Positions 46,010-53,855 of a DNA stretch of 64,000 nucleotides are shown here, one piece after another. The DNA is from Aldehydirespirator sp965203635 (GTDB lineage: Bacteria; Actinomycetota; Acidimicrobiia; Acidimicrobiales; Aldehydirespiratoraceae), in NCBI GenBank assembly GCA_965203635.1, contig OZ241903.1:1798001-1862000 (forward strand), in the 5' to 3' direction. The notes under the pieces were generated by a model. It had not been told where the DNA came from, searched no databases, and saw only the letters and a program-made list of their open reading frames with translations. The position numbers and the translations under genes are program-made. Numbering within the stretch: position 1 is the stretch's first letter; each line of letters starts with the position of its first letter.

Positions 46010-46821
46010 GGCCGCACGGTACAGCCGCGGCAGGCCACGCCTCCACGGCGGTCTCCGCGGTCTCGGTCGGCCAGGCCGTGCTGGAGGCAGCGTCGGATGA
46101 CTTCACCGGCCGGGTGGAGGGCGTATTCGGTGGCGGGTTCTACGTCTCGGGACCCTCACAGACGGTGTTCGCCGTGCTGGGACCCCGGTCCTGGCCCGGG
46201 CCCCTGCATCTGGTGGCCAGCACGATGGCGGTGCTGCCCGCCGTGCACGACCGGGTGAGGGCCACCGGCGGCGAGCTGGTAGCAGGGCCGCTTCGGGTCC
46301 GCCTCGACGGCTCCTCCCGCTGGGCGCCGCGCTTGCCCGAACGTCTCGACGCCGACCCGGCCACCTGGCACGGCATCGCGCCGGATGTGGATGCCGACCT
46401 GGCTCCCGTGTGGGAGGCCGTCACCGGTGATGTTCGCCGCGGGGAGTTCGCCCCGGTGTTCGACCGGCTCGAGGGTCGCGGCGAGGGCTTGACTCCCAGC
46501 GGCGACGATGTGTTGGCCGGGATCCTGCTAGTGGCGGCAGTCGACCCGCGCCGAAGGGACTCCCTCGTGGACCTGGCCCTCGCGGCCCGCACCACCCGGT
46601 TGAGCCGCGCCTTCCTCAGGTGGGCCGCGGCCGGCCAGAGCATCCAGCCCGCGCACGCCCTGCTGGACGCGGCGGCGTCGGGTGATCAGGCCGGGATGCG
46701 CCGGGCTGCGGCGTCACTGGCCGGCGTGGGCGCCACGTCAGGCCGGGCGCTGGTGGCCGGCGTAGCTCTGGCCGCCACGGAACTGCCTCATAAGATGGAG
46801 TTTCGGCTCACCGCGATGTGA
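45973..46821 (+). CDS. allH: DUF2877/AllH family protein (oxamate carbamoyltransferase subunit homologue)
   Basis: The conserved core GLTPSGDDVLAGILL with the following helical region and C-terminal SGRALVAGVAL identify DUF2877 (E. coli YlbF/AllH). It is the third subunit type of oxamic transcarbamylase. The start is uncertain: ATG 45973 gives 282 residues and overlaps the divergent AIR-synthase-like gene by 37 bp; family similarity begins only near residue 33, and a GTG at 46072 is a shorter option. It heads the plus-strand run up to 51395. Confidence 0.75.
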   Translation: MTGPATTAPARARPHGTAAAGHASTAVSAVSVGQAVLEAASDDFTGRVEGVFGGGFYVSGPSQTVFAVLGPRSWPGPLHLVASTMAVLPAVHDRVRATGGELVAGPLRVRLDGSSRWAPRLPERLDADPATWHGIAPDVDADLAPVWEAVTGDVRRGEFAPVFDRLEGRGEGLTPSGDDVLAGILLVAAVDPRRRDSLVDLALAARTTRLSRAFLRWAAAGQSIQPAHALLDAAASGDQAGMRRAAASLAGVGATSGRALVAGVALAATELPHKMEFRLTAM

Positions 46822-46843
46822 CGCCGGTCAGGAGATCACCTGG

Positions 46844-47632
46844 ATGCCCATCTCTGAGTCTCCCCGGTTCCTCCAGACGGCTGCCCGCACGATCAAGCCG
46901 CGCCGGAGCGGGATCACTCATGTCATAGACACGGGCACACCGCGGGCCCGCATCGATGAGCGGCTGCAGGCCCATGGTGCGTTCGTGGATGTCTGGAAGT
47001 TCGGTTTCGGCACGGCCTATCTCGACCACGAAGTCGAGTCGAAGATCGAGTTGCTCCGGTCGCACGGGGTCAAGGCCTGTCCGGGCGGGACGCTGCTCGA
47101 GGCGGCTTGGTGGCAGGGCCGCAGCGAGGAGTTCTTCGGTTGGGCCCGGGACCTGGGCTTCGACTGCGTGGAGGTGTCCCGCGGCGCCACCGATCTGCCT
47201 GCTTCATCCAAGCTCGATCTGATCGCCCGGGCACGCAGCCATGGCTTCGAAGTCTTCGCCGAGGTGGGCGGCAAGGATCCGGGCGAGCCGGCCCGCCCGG
47301 AACAGTGGCTCGCCGAGGCCCGGCGCGATGTCGACAGCGGGGCGTCCTGGCTGGTGGCCGAGGGTCGCGAGAGCGGGACGGTGGGCCTCTACACCGCCGA
47401 CGGGCTGGTGAGGGCCGACCTCGTGGACGCCCTCGAGACGGCCGGAACGGATGCTCCGGTGGTGTACGAGGCCCCCCGACGCGAACAGCAGGCGTGGCTC
47501 GTGAACCACCTGGGGACGAACGTCAACCTGGCGAACATCTCGCTCGACGAGATTCTCGCAGTGGAGGCCCTCCGGCGCGGGCTGCGATCCGACACCCTCC
47601 GAACCCGCCTGGCGGCCGCATGTTCGACCTAG
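46844..47632 (+). CDS. Phosphosulfolactate synthase (ComA) family protein
   Basis: TIM-barrel protein of 262 residues clearly in the ComA family: DVWKFGFGTAYLD, CPGGTLLEAAWWQG, GFDCVEVSRGATDLP, VFAEVGGKD, VAEGRESGTVGLYT, APRREQQAWLVNHLGTNVNLANI. Archaeal ComA adds sulfite to phosphoenolpyruvate to start coenzyme M synthesis. There are no ComB/ComC partners here, so another Michael-type addition to an enol-phosphate is possible. ATG has AGGAG 9 nt upstream. Its stop overlaps the next gene by 13 nt. Confidence 0.85.
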   Translation: MPISESPRFLQTAARTIKPRRSGITHVIDTGTPRARIDERLQAHGAFVDVWKFGFGTAYLDHEVESKIELLRSHGVKACPGGTLLEAAWWQGRSEEFFGWARDLGFDCVEVSRGATDLPASSKLDLIARARSHGFEVFAEVGGKDPGEPARPEQWLAEARRDVDSGASWLVAEGRESGTVGLYTADGLVRADLVDALETAGTDAPVVYEAPRREQQAWLVNHLGTNVNLANISLDEILAVEALRRGLRSDTLRTRLAAACST

Positions 47633-48537
47633 ATCCTGCCTCGCCCAACATCATGCCCTCGCGGTACCGGCAGGTGTCCGTGGCCGCGGTTCCGAGCCTG
47701 TCGACGGAGGATCTCGTGGCCCGGTTCACCGGACGGGAGGCCTACTTCAGGACCAGATTCGTGGTAGCGCGGCTCGAGAGCGAACCCGACAGCTGCGCGC
47801 TGGTGGAGTTGGCCCGGGACGGCAGCGACGACCTCTTCTCGCCGGCGGTGGCCGCCCGCGTGCTGGCCTCCGCCGACGAGTGCGCCTACCTGCGGGACGA
47901 CGGAGCCGATCTCGGAATCGCCTCCCACCTGGCCCGGCTCGCCCTCCAACGCCCCGACCGGCGCTGCATCGTGGTGGAGGGCCGGTACCGCCATGTCAGC
48001 TTCCTCCTCAACGCCCAGCCGCTTCAGATCACGGTGGTGGACGTGGTGCCGCCCGAGCCGTCCAAGCTCGTCGACCAGGTGACCCGAGTCCTGGACTCCA
48101 CCGAGGACCTGCCCCCCATAGCGGTGGACGAACGCATCGTCGACAGCCGCGCCCTGGTGACGGGGCCGGTGCCCGACGGGCTGGTCGTTCCCTGCAGGGG
48201 AGGCGGGATCGACATCGAGGGGGTGGCCGTGTCCCATCTCGACGAGAGGCCGATCTCCGCCGGTTCGACCCTGCTCGGCTGCGAGCGCTCCCAGCAGATC
48301 CACCGCTGGTTCTACGGAACCGACGCGGAGCGGACCATCGACTGGTGCCCCCGCCGGCTGATCAACGCCGATGAGCCTGTCGACGGGCTCGTTCTGAGCC
48401 GCTGCTGCGGGCTGGACGAAGGTCTGGAAAGGAAGGGGGACACGGTGATGGTGCCCTGGGGCGCCACCCTCACCGAGGTTCGCCGGGCCCTCGTCGCGCT
48501 GGCCGGCTCCGGAGACGGCACGTGGACGCTCACCTGA
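47620..48537 (+). CDS. Uncharacterised protein in the ComA-lyase operon
   Basis: A 305-residue protein that I do not recognise. It has no signal peptide or membrane helix. Noticeable segments are PSRYRQVSVAAVP, FTGREAYFRTRFVV, YRHVSFLLNAQPLQITVVDVVPP, and a late Cys-containing stretch (IDWCPRRLINADE...LSRCCGLDEGLERKGD) that could bind metal. It overlaps the ComA-like gene before it (13 nt) and the lyase after it (16 nt), so it is firmly part of that operon and probably of the same pathway. Confidence 0.7.
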   Translation: MFDLDPASPNIMPSRYRQVSVAAVPSLSTEDLVARFTGREAYFRTRFVVARLESEPDSCALVELARDGSDDLFSPAVAARVLASADECAYLRDDGADLGIASHLARLALQRPDRRCIVVEGRYRHVSFLLNAQPLQITVVDVVPPEPSKLVDQVTRVLDSTEDLPPIAVDERIVDSRALVTGPVPDGLVVPCRGGGIDIEGVAVSHLDERPISAGSTLLGCERSQQIHRWFYGTDAERTIDWCPRRLINADEPVDGLVLSRCCGLDEGLERKGDTVMVPWGATLTEVRRALVALAGSGDGTWTLT

Positions 48538-49871
48538 TCGACTCGGCCGTCTACGGGCACGGGTGGTCCACCGCGGAGTCGGTGGCGATCTTCTCGGAAC
48601 GGGCCCGCCTGTCTCGCTGGGTGCATGTGCTGAAGGCTCTCGCCGCGGCCCAGGCCGACCTGGAGATCATTCCCAAGACATCGGCCGACGCCATCAACGG
48701 TCTCGACGCCGGCAGCCTCGATCCGGCTGCACTGGGCGCCGAGACCCGGCGGACCTCGCACTCGGCCATGGGACTGGTGCACGAGTTGCAGGCCCGGCTG
48801 CCGGAGCACGCCCGCGAGCACGTGTACTACGGCGCCACCGTGCAGGACGTCTCCGACACCGCCGCCGCGCTGGAGATGCGAGGCGTCGGGAGGATCGTGT
48901 GGCGCGACCTGCGGGCTGTGGAGGGCTCGCTGATCGAGCTGGCCGTGCGCCATCGCGACACGCCCATGCTGGGCCGCACCCACGGCCAGCCCGGGGCCCC
49001 GGTGACCTTCGGCCTCAAGGCGGCGTCGTGGGCCGACGAGACGGCCCGGCACCTGGAGAGGTGGCGCCAGAGCCGTCCCCGCCTGCTGGTGGGGCAGCTG
49101 GCCGGCGCGGTCGGGGCCCTGGGCTTCTACGGCGAGCTCGGCCCCGAGCTGCGCCGACGGTTCTGTGAGCGCCTCGGTCTGGGCGAGCCGAACATCTCGT
49201 GGCTCACGGCTCGGGACCGGATCGCCGAGTTCGCCGGCAACGCGGCTCTGGTGTCGGCCACGATGGCCCGCATGGCCAACGAGGTGTACAACCTCCAACG
49301 GCGCGAGATCGGCGAACTGTCCGAGGCCGCGTCGGAGGCCACCGTCGGCAGCTTCACCATGCCCCACAAGCGCAACCCGGAGCGCAGCGAGCAGATAGTG
49401 ACCCTCGCCCGGCTGGTGCGGTCGGCCGCCGGGGTGCTCACCGAGACCATGGTTGGAGACCACGAGCGCGACGGCCGCACGTGGAAGACCGAGTGGGTGC
49501 TGCTGCCGGAGATGGGCCACTACCTGCTGGCCCAGCTGGGCCTGGCCCGCGGCCTCGCAGCGAGCATCGAGGTGGATGCGGGCGTGATGGCGGCCAACCT
49601 GGAGACCATGGGCGACTTCGGGTCCCAGGAGCTGCTGAGGCGCCTGTCGGCCCGCCTGGGCAAGCACCGGGCCAACGACGAACTCCAGCAGGCGTACCGG
49701 ACCGCCCGGCTCAGCGGCCGCCCGCTGACGGAGGTCCTGGAGCAGGTCGCGTCGCCGGCCGAGCTGGAAGGACTGGACCGGCCCGAGACCGGTGCAGCCG
49801 GGGCGATGGTCGACGCGGTCGTGGCCGCCGCCACGGGCCGCCGATCTGCCGAGACCGATGAGTGGGCATAG
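48522..49871 (+). CDS. Aspartase/fumarase-superfamily lyase (PurB/PcaB-like)
   Basis: A 449-residue lyase close to adenylosuccinate lyase and 3-carboxymuconate cycloisomerase. The superfamily signature GSFTMPHKRNP is at about residue 285; VYYGATVQDVSDTA and LGRTHGQPGAPVTFG supply the other active-site loops. Such enzymes eliminate fumarate (or an analogue) from a C-N or C-C adduct. A housekeeping PurB is unlikely in this context, so a specialised substrate is inferred. GTG start inside the previous gene, with GGAG upstream. Confidence 0.8.
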   Translation: MDAHLIDSAVYGHGWSTAESVAIFSERARLSRWVHVLKALAAAQADLEIIPKTSADAINGLDAGSLDPAALGAETRRTSHSAMGLVHELQARLPEHAREHVYYGATVQDVSDTAAALEMRGVGRIVWRDLRAVEGSLIELAVRHRDTPMLGRTHGQPGAPVTFGLKAASWADETARHLERWRQSRPRLLVGQLAGAVGALGFYGELGPELRRRFCERLGLGEPNISWLTARDRIAEFAGNAALVSATMARMANEVYNLQRREIGELSEAASEATVGSFTMPHKRNPERSEQIVTLARLVRSAAGVLTETMVGDHERDGRTWKTEWVLLPEMGHYLLAQLGLARGLAASIEVDAGVMAANLETMGDFGSQELLRRLSARLGKHRANDELQQAYRTARLSGRPLTEVLEQVASPAELEGLDRPETGAAGAMVDAVVAAATGRRSAETDEWA

Positions 49872-49874
49872 CCG

Positions 49875-51395
49875 GTGAGCGGGGACTCGAAGGGATCCAA
49901 CTCGGTGCCGCGGCTCGCGGGGCCGTCGTCGGAGGCGCCGGCCCGGGAGTTGGTCGACGCCGGATTCGCCTGGGAGATCGCCGACGCGCCGCTGCTGCAC
50001 CACGGCCTGAACCTGGCCGACCTGGGCCACGTGCTCGACCTCCGGGCCAGGGGCCTCATTCCCGAGCCGGCTGCGGCCGACCTGCTGGGCGTGCTGCTGG
50101 AAGCCCACCGCACCGACCCCGCCGACTTCCCCTACGACGCCGCCTCCGGGGAGGTGTACAACTCGCGGGAGCGCCACTTCGTGCAACGGATCGGCGACTC
50201 GGCCGGGTGGCTCCACGCCGGTCGTCCCCGCCGGGAGGCCGCCCGGGTCGCGCTGAGACTGCTGCTGCGGTCCCAGACGGCGCACCTCATCGAGGTCGGG
50301 GCAGACTTCGCGACGGCGGCCGCCGCGGTGGCGGCCGAGCATGCCGAGACCTTCATGGGCGACCAGACCTACCTCCAGCAGGCCCAGCCGTCCACCTTCG
50401 GCCACTACCTCCTCGCCTTCGTGCCGCCCGCCCTGCGGGACGGGGAGCGGTTCTCGGCCGCTCTCGAGCAGGTCAACACCAGCCCCGGCGGCGCGGGCTG
50501 CGTCAACGGCAGCCGGCTGCTCGACGACAGGGGCGCCATCGCCGACGCGCTCGGGTTCGACGGCGTGATCGCTCACACCCGCGACGCCATGTGGCAGACC
50601 GACGTGTTCATCGACCTGCTGGCCACTTCGGCCAGCATGATCGCCAACCAGGCCAAGCTGGCCGAGGACCTCGAGATCTGGTCCAGCCAGGAGTTCGACT
50701 ACGTCGACCTGGCCGGGCCGTTCACCCGGGCCTCGGTGCTGATGCCGCAGAAGCGCAACCCCTACGCACTGTCGATCATCCGCGGAGCCAGCGGGGTGCT
50801 GATCGGCCGGATGAGCGGCTTCCTGGCCGTGGTCAAGAGCCCGTCGGCCCGCAGCGACAACCTGATCTTCGCCTACGGCGAGATCCCCAGGGCCCTCGAC
50901 TTCACCATCCGGGTGAGCGCCCTCACCACCGGAGTGGTGAGAACCCTGAGCGTCAACGCCGAGCGCATGTGGTCTGAACTGGAGCGCGGCTTCGCCCAGG
51001 CCACCGACCTCGCCGAGTACGTGATGGTGGCGGCCGGCGTCGACTACCGCACGGCCTACAACGTGGTGGGAAGGACGGTGCGAGCAGCCAGCCGCCAGGG
51101 GCTCAGCGGCCTCGACATCACAACGGAGATGCTGGACGACGCGGCCTCCGAAGTCTGCGGCCGGCGGCTCGGGCTCGACCCGGCCGCCCTCGCCGACGCC
51201 CTGGACCCGCGCCGTATCGTGGCCACCCGAAGGGCGACCGGCGGAGCGTCCCCCGGCGAAGTCAAATCGATGGCCGAGGAGTTCACCGCCCGGGCCGCCC
51301 AGCTGCGGGCCCTGGCCGTCGAGGAGCAGGACCGCTACACCCGCGCCGAGGAGACGCTGCTGGCCCAGGCCCGAGCTCTCGCCGCCCGGGAGTAG
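49875..51395 (+). CDS. Argininosuccinate lyase-like protein
   Basis: A 506-residue protein of the same superfamily but the argininosuccinate-lyase branch: EVYNSRERHFVQRIG, QAQPSTFGHYLLAF, and the signature ASVLMPQKRNPYAL. No other arginine gene is near. It starts 3 nt after the first lyase, so the two lyases are co-expressed and may act in sequence or as a complex. The start is a GTG at 49875; the first ~20 residues are not conserved-looking. Confidence 0.8.
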   Translation: MSGDSKGSNSVPRLAGPSSEAPARELVDAGFAWEIADAPLLHHGLNLADLGHVLDLRARGLIPEPAAADLLGVLLEAHRTDPADFPYDAASGEVYNSRERHFVQRIGDSAGWLHAGRPRREAARVALRLLLRSQTAHLIEVGADFATAAAAVAAEHAETFMGDQTYLQQAQPSTFGHYLLAFVPPALRDGERFSAALEQVNTSPGGAGCVNGSRLLDDRGAIADALGFDGVIAHTRDAMWQTDVFIDLLATSASMIANQAKLAEDLEIWSSQEFDYVDLAGPFTRASVLMPQKRNPYALSIIRGASGVLIGRMSGFLAVVKSPSARSDNLIFAYGEIPRALDFTIRVSALTTGVVRTLSVNAERMWSELERGFAQATDLAEYVMVAAGVDYRTAYNVVGRTVRAASRQGLSGLDITTEMLDDAASEVCGRRLGLDPAALADALDPRRIVATRRATGGASPGEVKSMAEEFTARAAQLRALAVEEQDRYTRAEETLLAQARALAARE

Positions 51396-51411
51396 GGGCG
51401 CTCGCATTTCT

Positions 51412-51441
51412 CTTGCGACTCGCCGCTGTCATATAGTTGAC
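51412..51441 (+). promoter_or_regulatory. Shared promoter-like element before the nitrile hydratase operon
   Basis: A 30-bp element with TATAGT at 51432-51437 inside TGTCATATAGTTGAC. It matches the element at 57700-57729 at 21 of 30 positions with no gap, including 10 consecutive bases TATAGTTGAC. It lies 44 nt before the beta-subunit ATG. Confidence 0.6.
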
Positions 51442-51484
51442 ACACCGGGTCAGCGACCGAGGAATCCACCAACGGGAGGCTCCG

Positions 51485-52144
51485 ATGGACGGCATCCACG
51501 ACATGGGGGGAATGCACGGCTGGGGCACCGTGGCCATCGACCCCGACGAGCCCGTCTTCCGGGAGCCCTGGCACGGCCGGGCCTTCGCCATGGGAGCCAT
51601 GTCGATGGGCCTGTCGGGCACCAACCTCGACGCCTTCCGCCACGGCCTGGAACGCCTGCACCCCTACGACTACCTGGCCGACGGCTACTACGGGCGCTGG
51701 CTGGCTTGCGCCGAGACGCTGCTGGTCGACAGCGGCGTGCTCGCGCCCGGAGCGGTGGAGGCCAGGACCCGGAACCTGATGGGGGAGTCGGTCGACGAGC
51801 CGGCTGACGTCGCCGAGAACAAGCCCACCTACGAGCGAGGCGGCGCCGGCTCGCTGCGCGAGATCGACGACGAGCCCGCCTTCTCACCCGGGGACCGGGT
51901 GCGGGCCAAGGACATGCAAACCGGCGGCCACACCCGGATGCCGGGATACATACGCGGCCGCACCGGCACGGTCCACGCCCTGCGCCCCGCCGCGCTGCTG
52001 CCCGACACCAACGCCCACTTCCAGGGCGAGAACCCCCAGCACGTATACACAGTGGAGTTCGACTCCACCGAGCTGTGGGGCCCGGACGCGGAGGCCGCCA
52101 CGCTGCGCATTGACCTGTTCGAGAGCTACCTGGAGGCGACCTAG
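51485..52144 (+). CDS. nthB: Nitrile hydratase beta subunit
   Basis: Non-catalytic-metal subunit of nitrile hydratase (nitrile plus water to amide), 219 residues. Start MDGIHDMGGMHGWG, HPYDYLADGYYGRW and the SH3-like C-terminal barrel (FSPGDRVRAKDM ... TRMPGYIRGRTGTV ... VYTVEFDSTELWG) are family hallmarks. The order beta-alpha-activator is that of cobalt-type enzymes. ATG 51485 has GGGAGG upstream. The stop abuts the alpha-subunit ATG with no gap. Confidence 0.95.
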   Translation: MDGIHDMGGMHGWGTVAIDPDEPVFREPWHGRAFAMGAMSMGLSGTNLDAFRHGLERLHPYDYLADGYYGRWLACAETLLVDSGVLAPGAVEARTRNLMGESVDEPADVAENKPTYERGGAGSLREIDDEPAFSPGDRVRAKDMQTGGHTRMPGYIRGRTGTVHALRPAALLPDTNAHFQGENPQHVYTVEFDSTELWGPDAEAATLRIDLFESYLEAT

Positions 52145-52744
52145 ATGGCTGACCCCACCAACACCAAGGACCGGCTCCCGCCCGCGGTGCGGGCCGAGGC
52201 GCTGGAGTCGCTGCTGACCGAGCGCGGCCTGGTCAAATCCGAGGTGCTCGACGGCTTCATCAACCGCTTCGTCAACGACGTAGGCCCCATGAACGGCGCC
52301 AAGGTGGTGGCCAAGGCATGGACCGACCCCGACTACCGCGCCCAACTGCTCGCCGACGGCACCGGCGCCATCAAAGAGCTGGGCTTCGCCGGACCCCAGG
52401 GCGAGCACATCGTCGTGGTCGAGAACTCCGACGACGTGCACAACGTGGTGGTATGCACCCTGTGCTCGTGCTACCCGTGGCCGGTCCTGGGCCTCCCGCC
52501 GGAGTGGTACAAGGATCCGGCCTACCGCAGCCGCATGGTGCGCGAGCCCCGCACCCTGCTGAGCGAGATGGGCCTGGACCTCGACGACGGTGTGGAGGTC
52601 CGGGTGTGGGACTCCAGCGCCGAGAACCGCTACCTGGTCCTTCCCCAGCGTCCCGAGGGCACCGAGGGCCTCTCCGAGGAGGAGCTGGCCGCCCTCGTCA
52701 CCCGGGACGCCATGGTCGGGGTGGCCAGGGTCGGCGCCTCCTAG
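52145..52744 (+). CDS. nthA: Nitrile hydratase alpha subunit, cobalt type
   Basis: Metal-binding subunit, 199 residues. The metal-claw motif is VCTLCSCYPWP with Cys104-Thr-Leu-Cys107-Ser-Cys109; Thr in second place and Tyr after the third Cys mark the cobalt type (iron enzymes have Ser there). Two of the Cys are oxidised in mature enzymes. The rest (GLPPEWYKDPAYRSRMVREPR, VEVRVWDSSAENRYLVLP) is complete. Cytoplasmic alpha2beta2 complex. Related thiocyanate hydrolase has a split beta and is less likely. Confidence 0.95.
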   Translation: MADPTNTKDRLPPAVRAEALESLLTERGLVKSEVLDGFINRFVNDVGPMNGAKVVAKAWTDPDYRAQLLADGTGAIKELGFAGPQGEHIVVVENSDDVHNVVVCTLCSCYPWPVLGLPPEWYKDPAYRSRMVREPRTLLSEMGLDLDDGVEVRVWDSSAENRYLVLPQRPEGTEGLSEEELAALVTRDAMVGVARVGAS

Positions 52745-52754
52745 CCGGACGCTC

Positions 52755-53123
52755 GTGTCGCTGACGCTCGACATCGAGGGGCCGGCCGCTCCTCCCCGGC
52801 TCAACGGCGAGTTGGTGTTCGACAAGCCCTGGGAGGGCCGCAGCTTCGCCATGGTCGCGGCTCTGGCCGAGGGCGGTCTCTTCACCTGGGACGAGTTCCG
52901 GGACCACCTGATCGCGGCCATCGCCCGCTGGGAGTCGAACCCGATGGGCGAGTACCGGTACTACGAGCGCTGGCAGGAGGCCCTCGAGTCCATCGTGGCG
53001 GAACTCGGGATCGTGGCCAGGCCCGAGGTGGACGAGCTGGCCGCGGCCTACGCGGCCCGCCCGCCGGGCCACGACCACCGTCACCACGACCACGACCACC
53101 ATCACCACGACCACAGCCACTGA
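52755..53123 (+). CDS. Nitrile hydratase activator/cobalt chaperone with His-rich tail
   Basis: A 122-residue homologue of the beta-subunit N-terminal part (LVFDKPWEGRSFAMVAAL, YYERWQEALESIV), as in the activator proteins (P14K, NhlE, NhhG type) that load cobalt by subunit swapping. The last ~18 residues are almost all His and Asp (GHDHRHHDHDHHHHDHSH), a likely cobalt-binding tail that is richer than usual. GTG start 10 nt after the alpha subunit. Confidence 0.85.
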   Translation: MSLTLDIEGPAAPPRLNGELVFDKPWEGRSFAMVAALAEGGLFTWDEFRDHLIAAIARWESNPMGEYRYYERWQEALESIVAELGIVARPEVDELAAAYAARPPGHDHRHHDHDHHHHDHSH

Positions 53124-53133
53124 GAGCGCGATT

Positions 53134-53162
53134 TTGACCAACCCCGGCTGAGGGTTTAGGTT
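53134..53162 (+). promoter_or_regulatory. Promoter before the amiS-radical SAM genes
   Basis: TTGACC (53134-53139), 17-nt spacer, TAGGTT (53157-53162). The promoter at 58200 has the same -10 and a near-consensus -35. Confidence 0.65.
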
Positions 53163-53166
53163 GTGA

Positions 53167-53196
53167 GATAAGTATGTCTTATCCGAAATGTCGGGT
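53167..53196 (+). promoter_or_regulatory. Putative operator shared with the 58.2-kb promoter
   Basis: GATAAG-TATGT-CTTATC, a perfect 6-bp inverted repeat, runs into CCGAAATGTCGGGT. Together with 58244-58263 it defines the consensus TCTYATCCGAWAYGTCGGGT, placed just after the -10 in both cases, a position that fits repression. Confidence 0.55.
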
Positions 53197-53217
53197 AAGA
53201 CTGAGGAAAGGCTTGTG

Positions 53218-53745
53218 ATGCCTCCTATCACCATCGTCTTCATTGCCACCGGCTTGGTCGTGTGGCTCAATGCCCTCTTCTTCCTTGGCGTGGGCGCCGA
53301 TCAGAAGGAAGGGGGATCGAACCCGCTCGTCAGCATCGGCAATGCGACCTTGGTCGTGGGCCTGCTGAATCTGGTGCAGGCGGTCTACATCATGTGGGCC
53401 CGACCCCTGGACGACGCGTCGATCGTCCTCGCCGGGCTCGTCACCTTCTACGGTCTCTTCTTCGTGGTCCTCGGCAAGTCCGAGGTCAACGGATGGGACC
53501 TGCGGGTAGTGGGGAACCTGGCCGTGCCGACCGCCATCCTCCCGCTGTTCTGGTGGGACTTCTTCTCGGGAAGCTGGATGTTCCAGTCGATCCTGATCGT
53601 CTGGCTGGTCGCCTTCGGATCCGTGGCCCTCACCACCTACGGCAAGTTCGAGGCCAAGCTCCTCGGCCTGATCCTGGCCGCCACCGCGATCTACACCTTC
53701 TGGGTCCCGGCCCTGATCCTGGCCACCGGCAACACGATCCCCTAA
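53218..53745 (+). CDS. amiS: AmiS/UreI family amide or urea channel
   Basis: Inner-membrane channel of 175 residues with six hydrophobic helices. Family motifs include LWLNALFFLG-like VVWLNALFFLGVG and FFSGSWMFQSILIVWLVAFG, with a conserved Glu/Lys loop (TTYGKFEAKLLG). Members move urea or short-chain amides. Next to nitrile hydratase it would handle the amide product or substrate. The ATG at 53218 follows GAGGAAAGG; the ATG at 53188 lies in the operator and is rejected. Confidence 0.9.
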   Translation: MPPITIVFIATGLVVWLNALFFLGVGADQKEGGSNPLVSIGNATLVVGLLNLVQAVYIMWARPLDDASIVLAGLVTFYGLFFVVLGKSEVNGWDLRVVGNLAVPTAILPLFWWDFFSGSWMFQSILIVWLVAFGSVALTTYGKFEAKLLGLILAATAIYTFWVPALILATGNTIP

Positions 53746-53855
53746 CCGGGCAAGCTGAGCCGAGTCGCTCCGGGCCCGACCCGGCGGCGGCTCGGCGACC
53801 CGCGGCCGCCCAGCCGCCTTCATGGACCGTCCTTCGCCGTGATAGGAATGGCGCA

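Noticed and set aside
48312..51407. A 1031-codon open frame on the minus strand
   Set aside because: It is antisense to the unknown protein and both lyase genes, whose family motifs are unmistakable. Long antisense frames are expected at this GC content.
52145..53123. Thiocyanate hydrolase instead of nitrile hydratase
   Set aside because: That enzyme has the beta part split into two subunits; here a full-length beta subunit and a separate activator are encoded.
53188..53217. ATG at 53188 as start of amiS
   Set aside because: It lies within the putative operator and lacks a ribosome site; ATG 53218 follows GAGGAAAGG and begins the hydrophobic family N-terminus.
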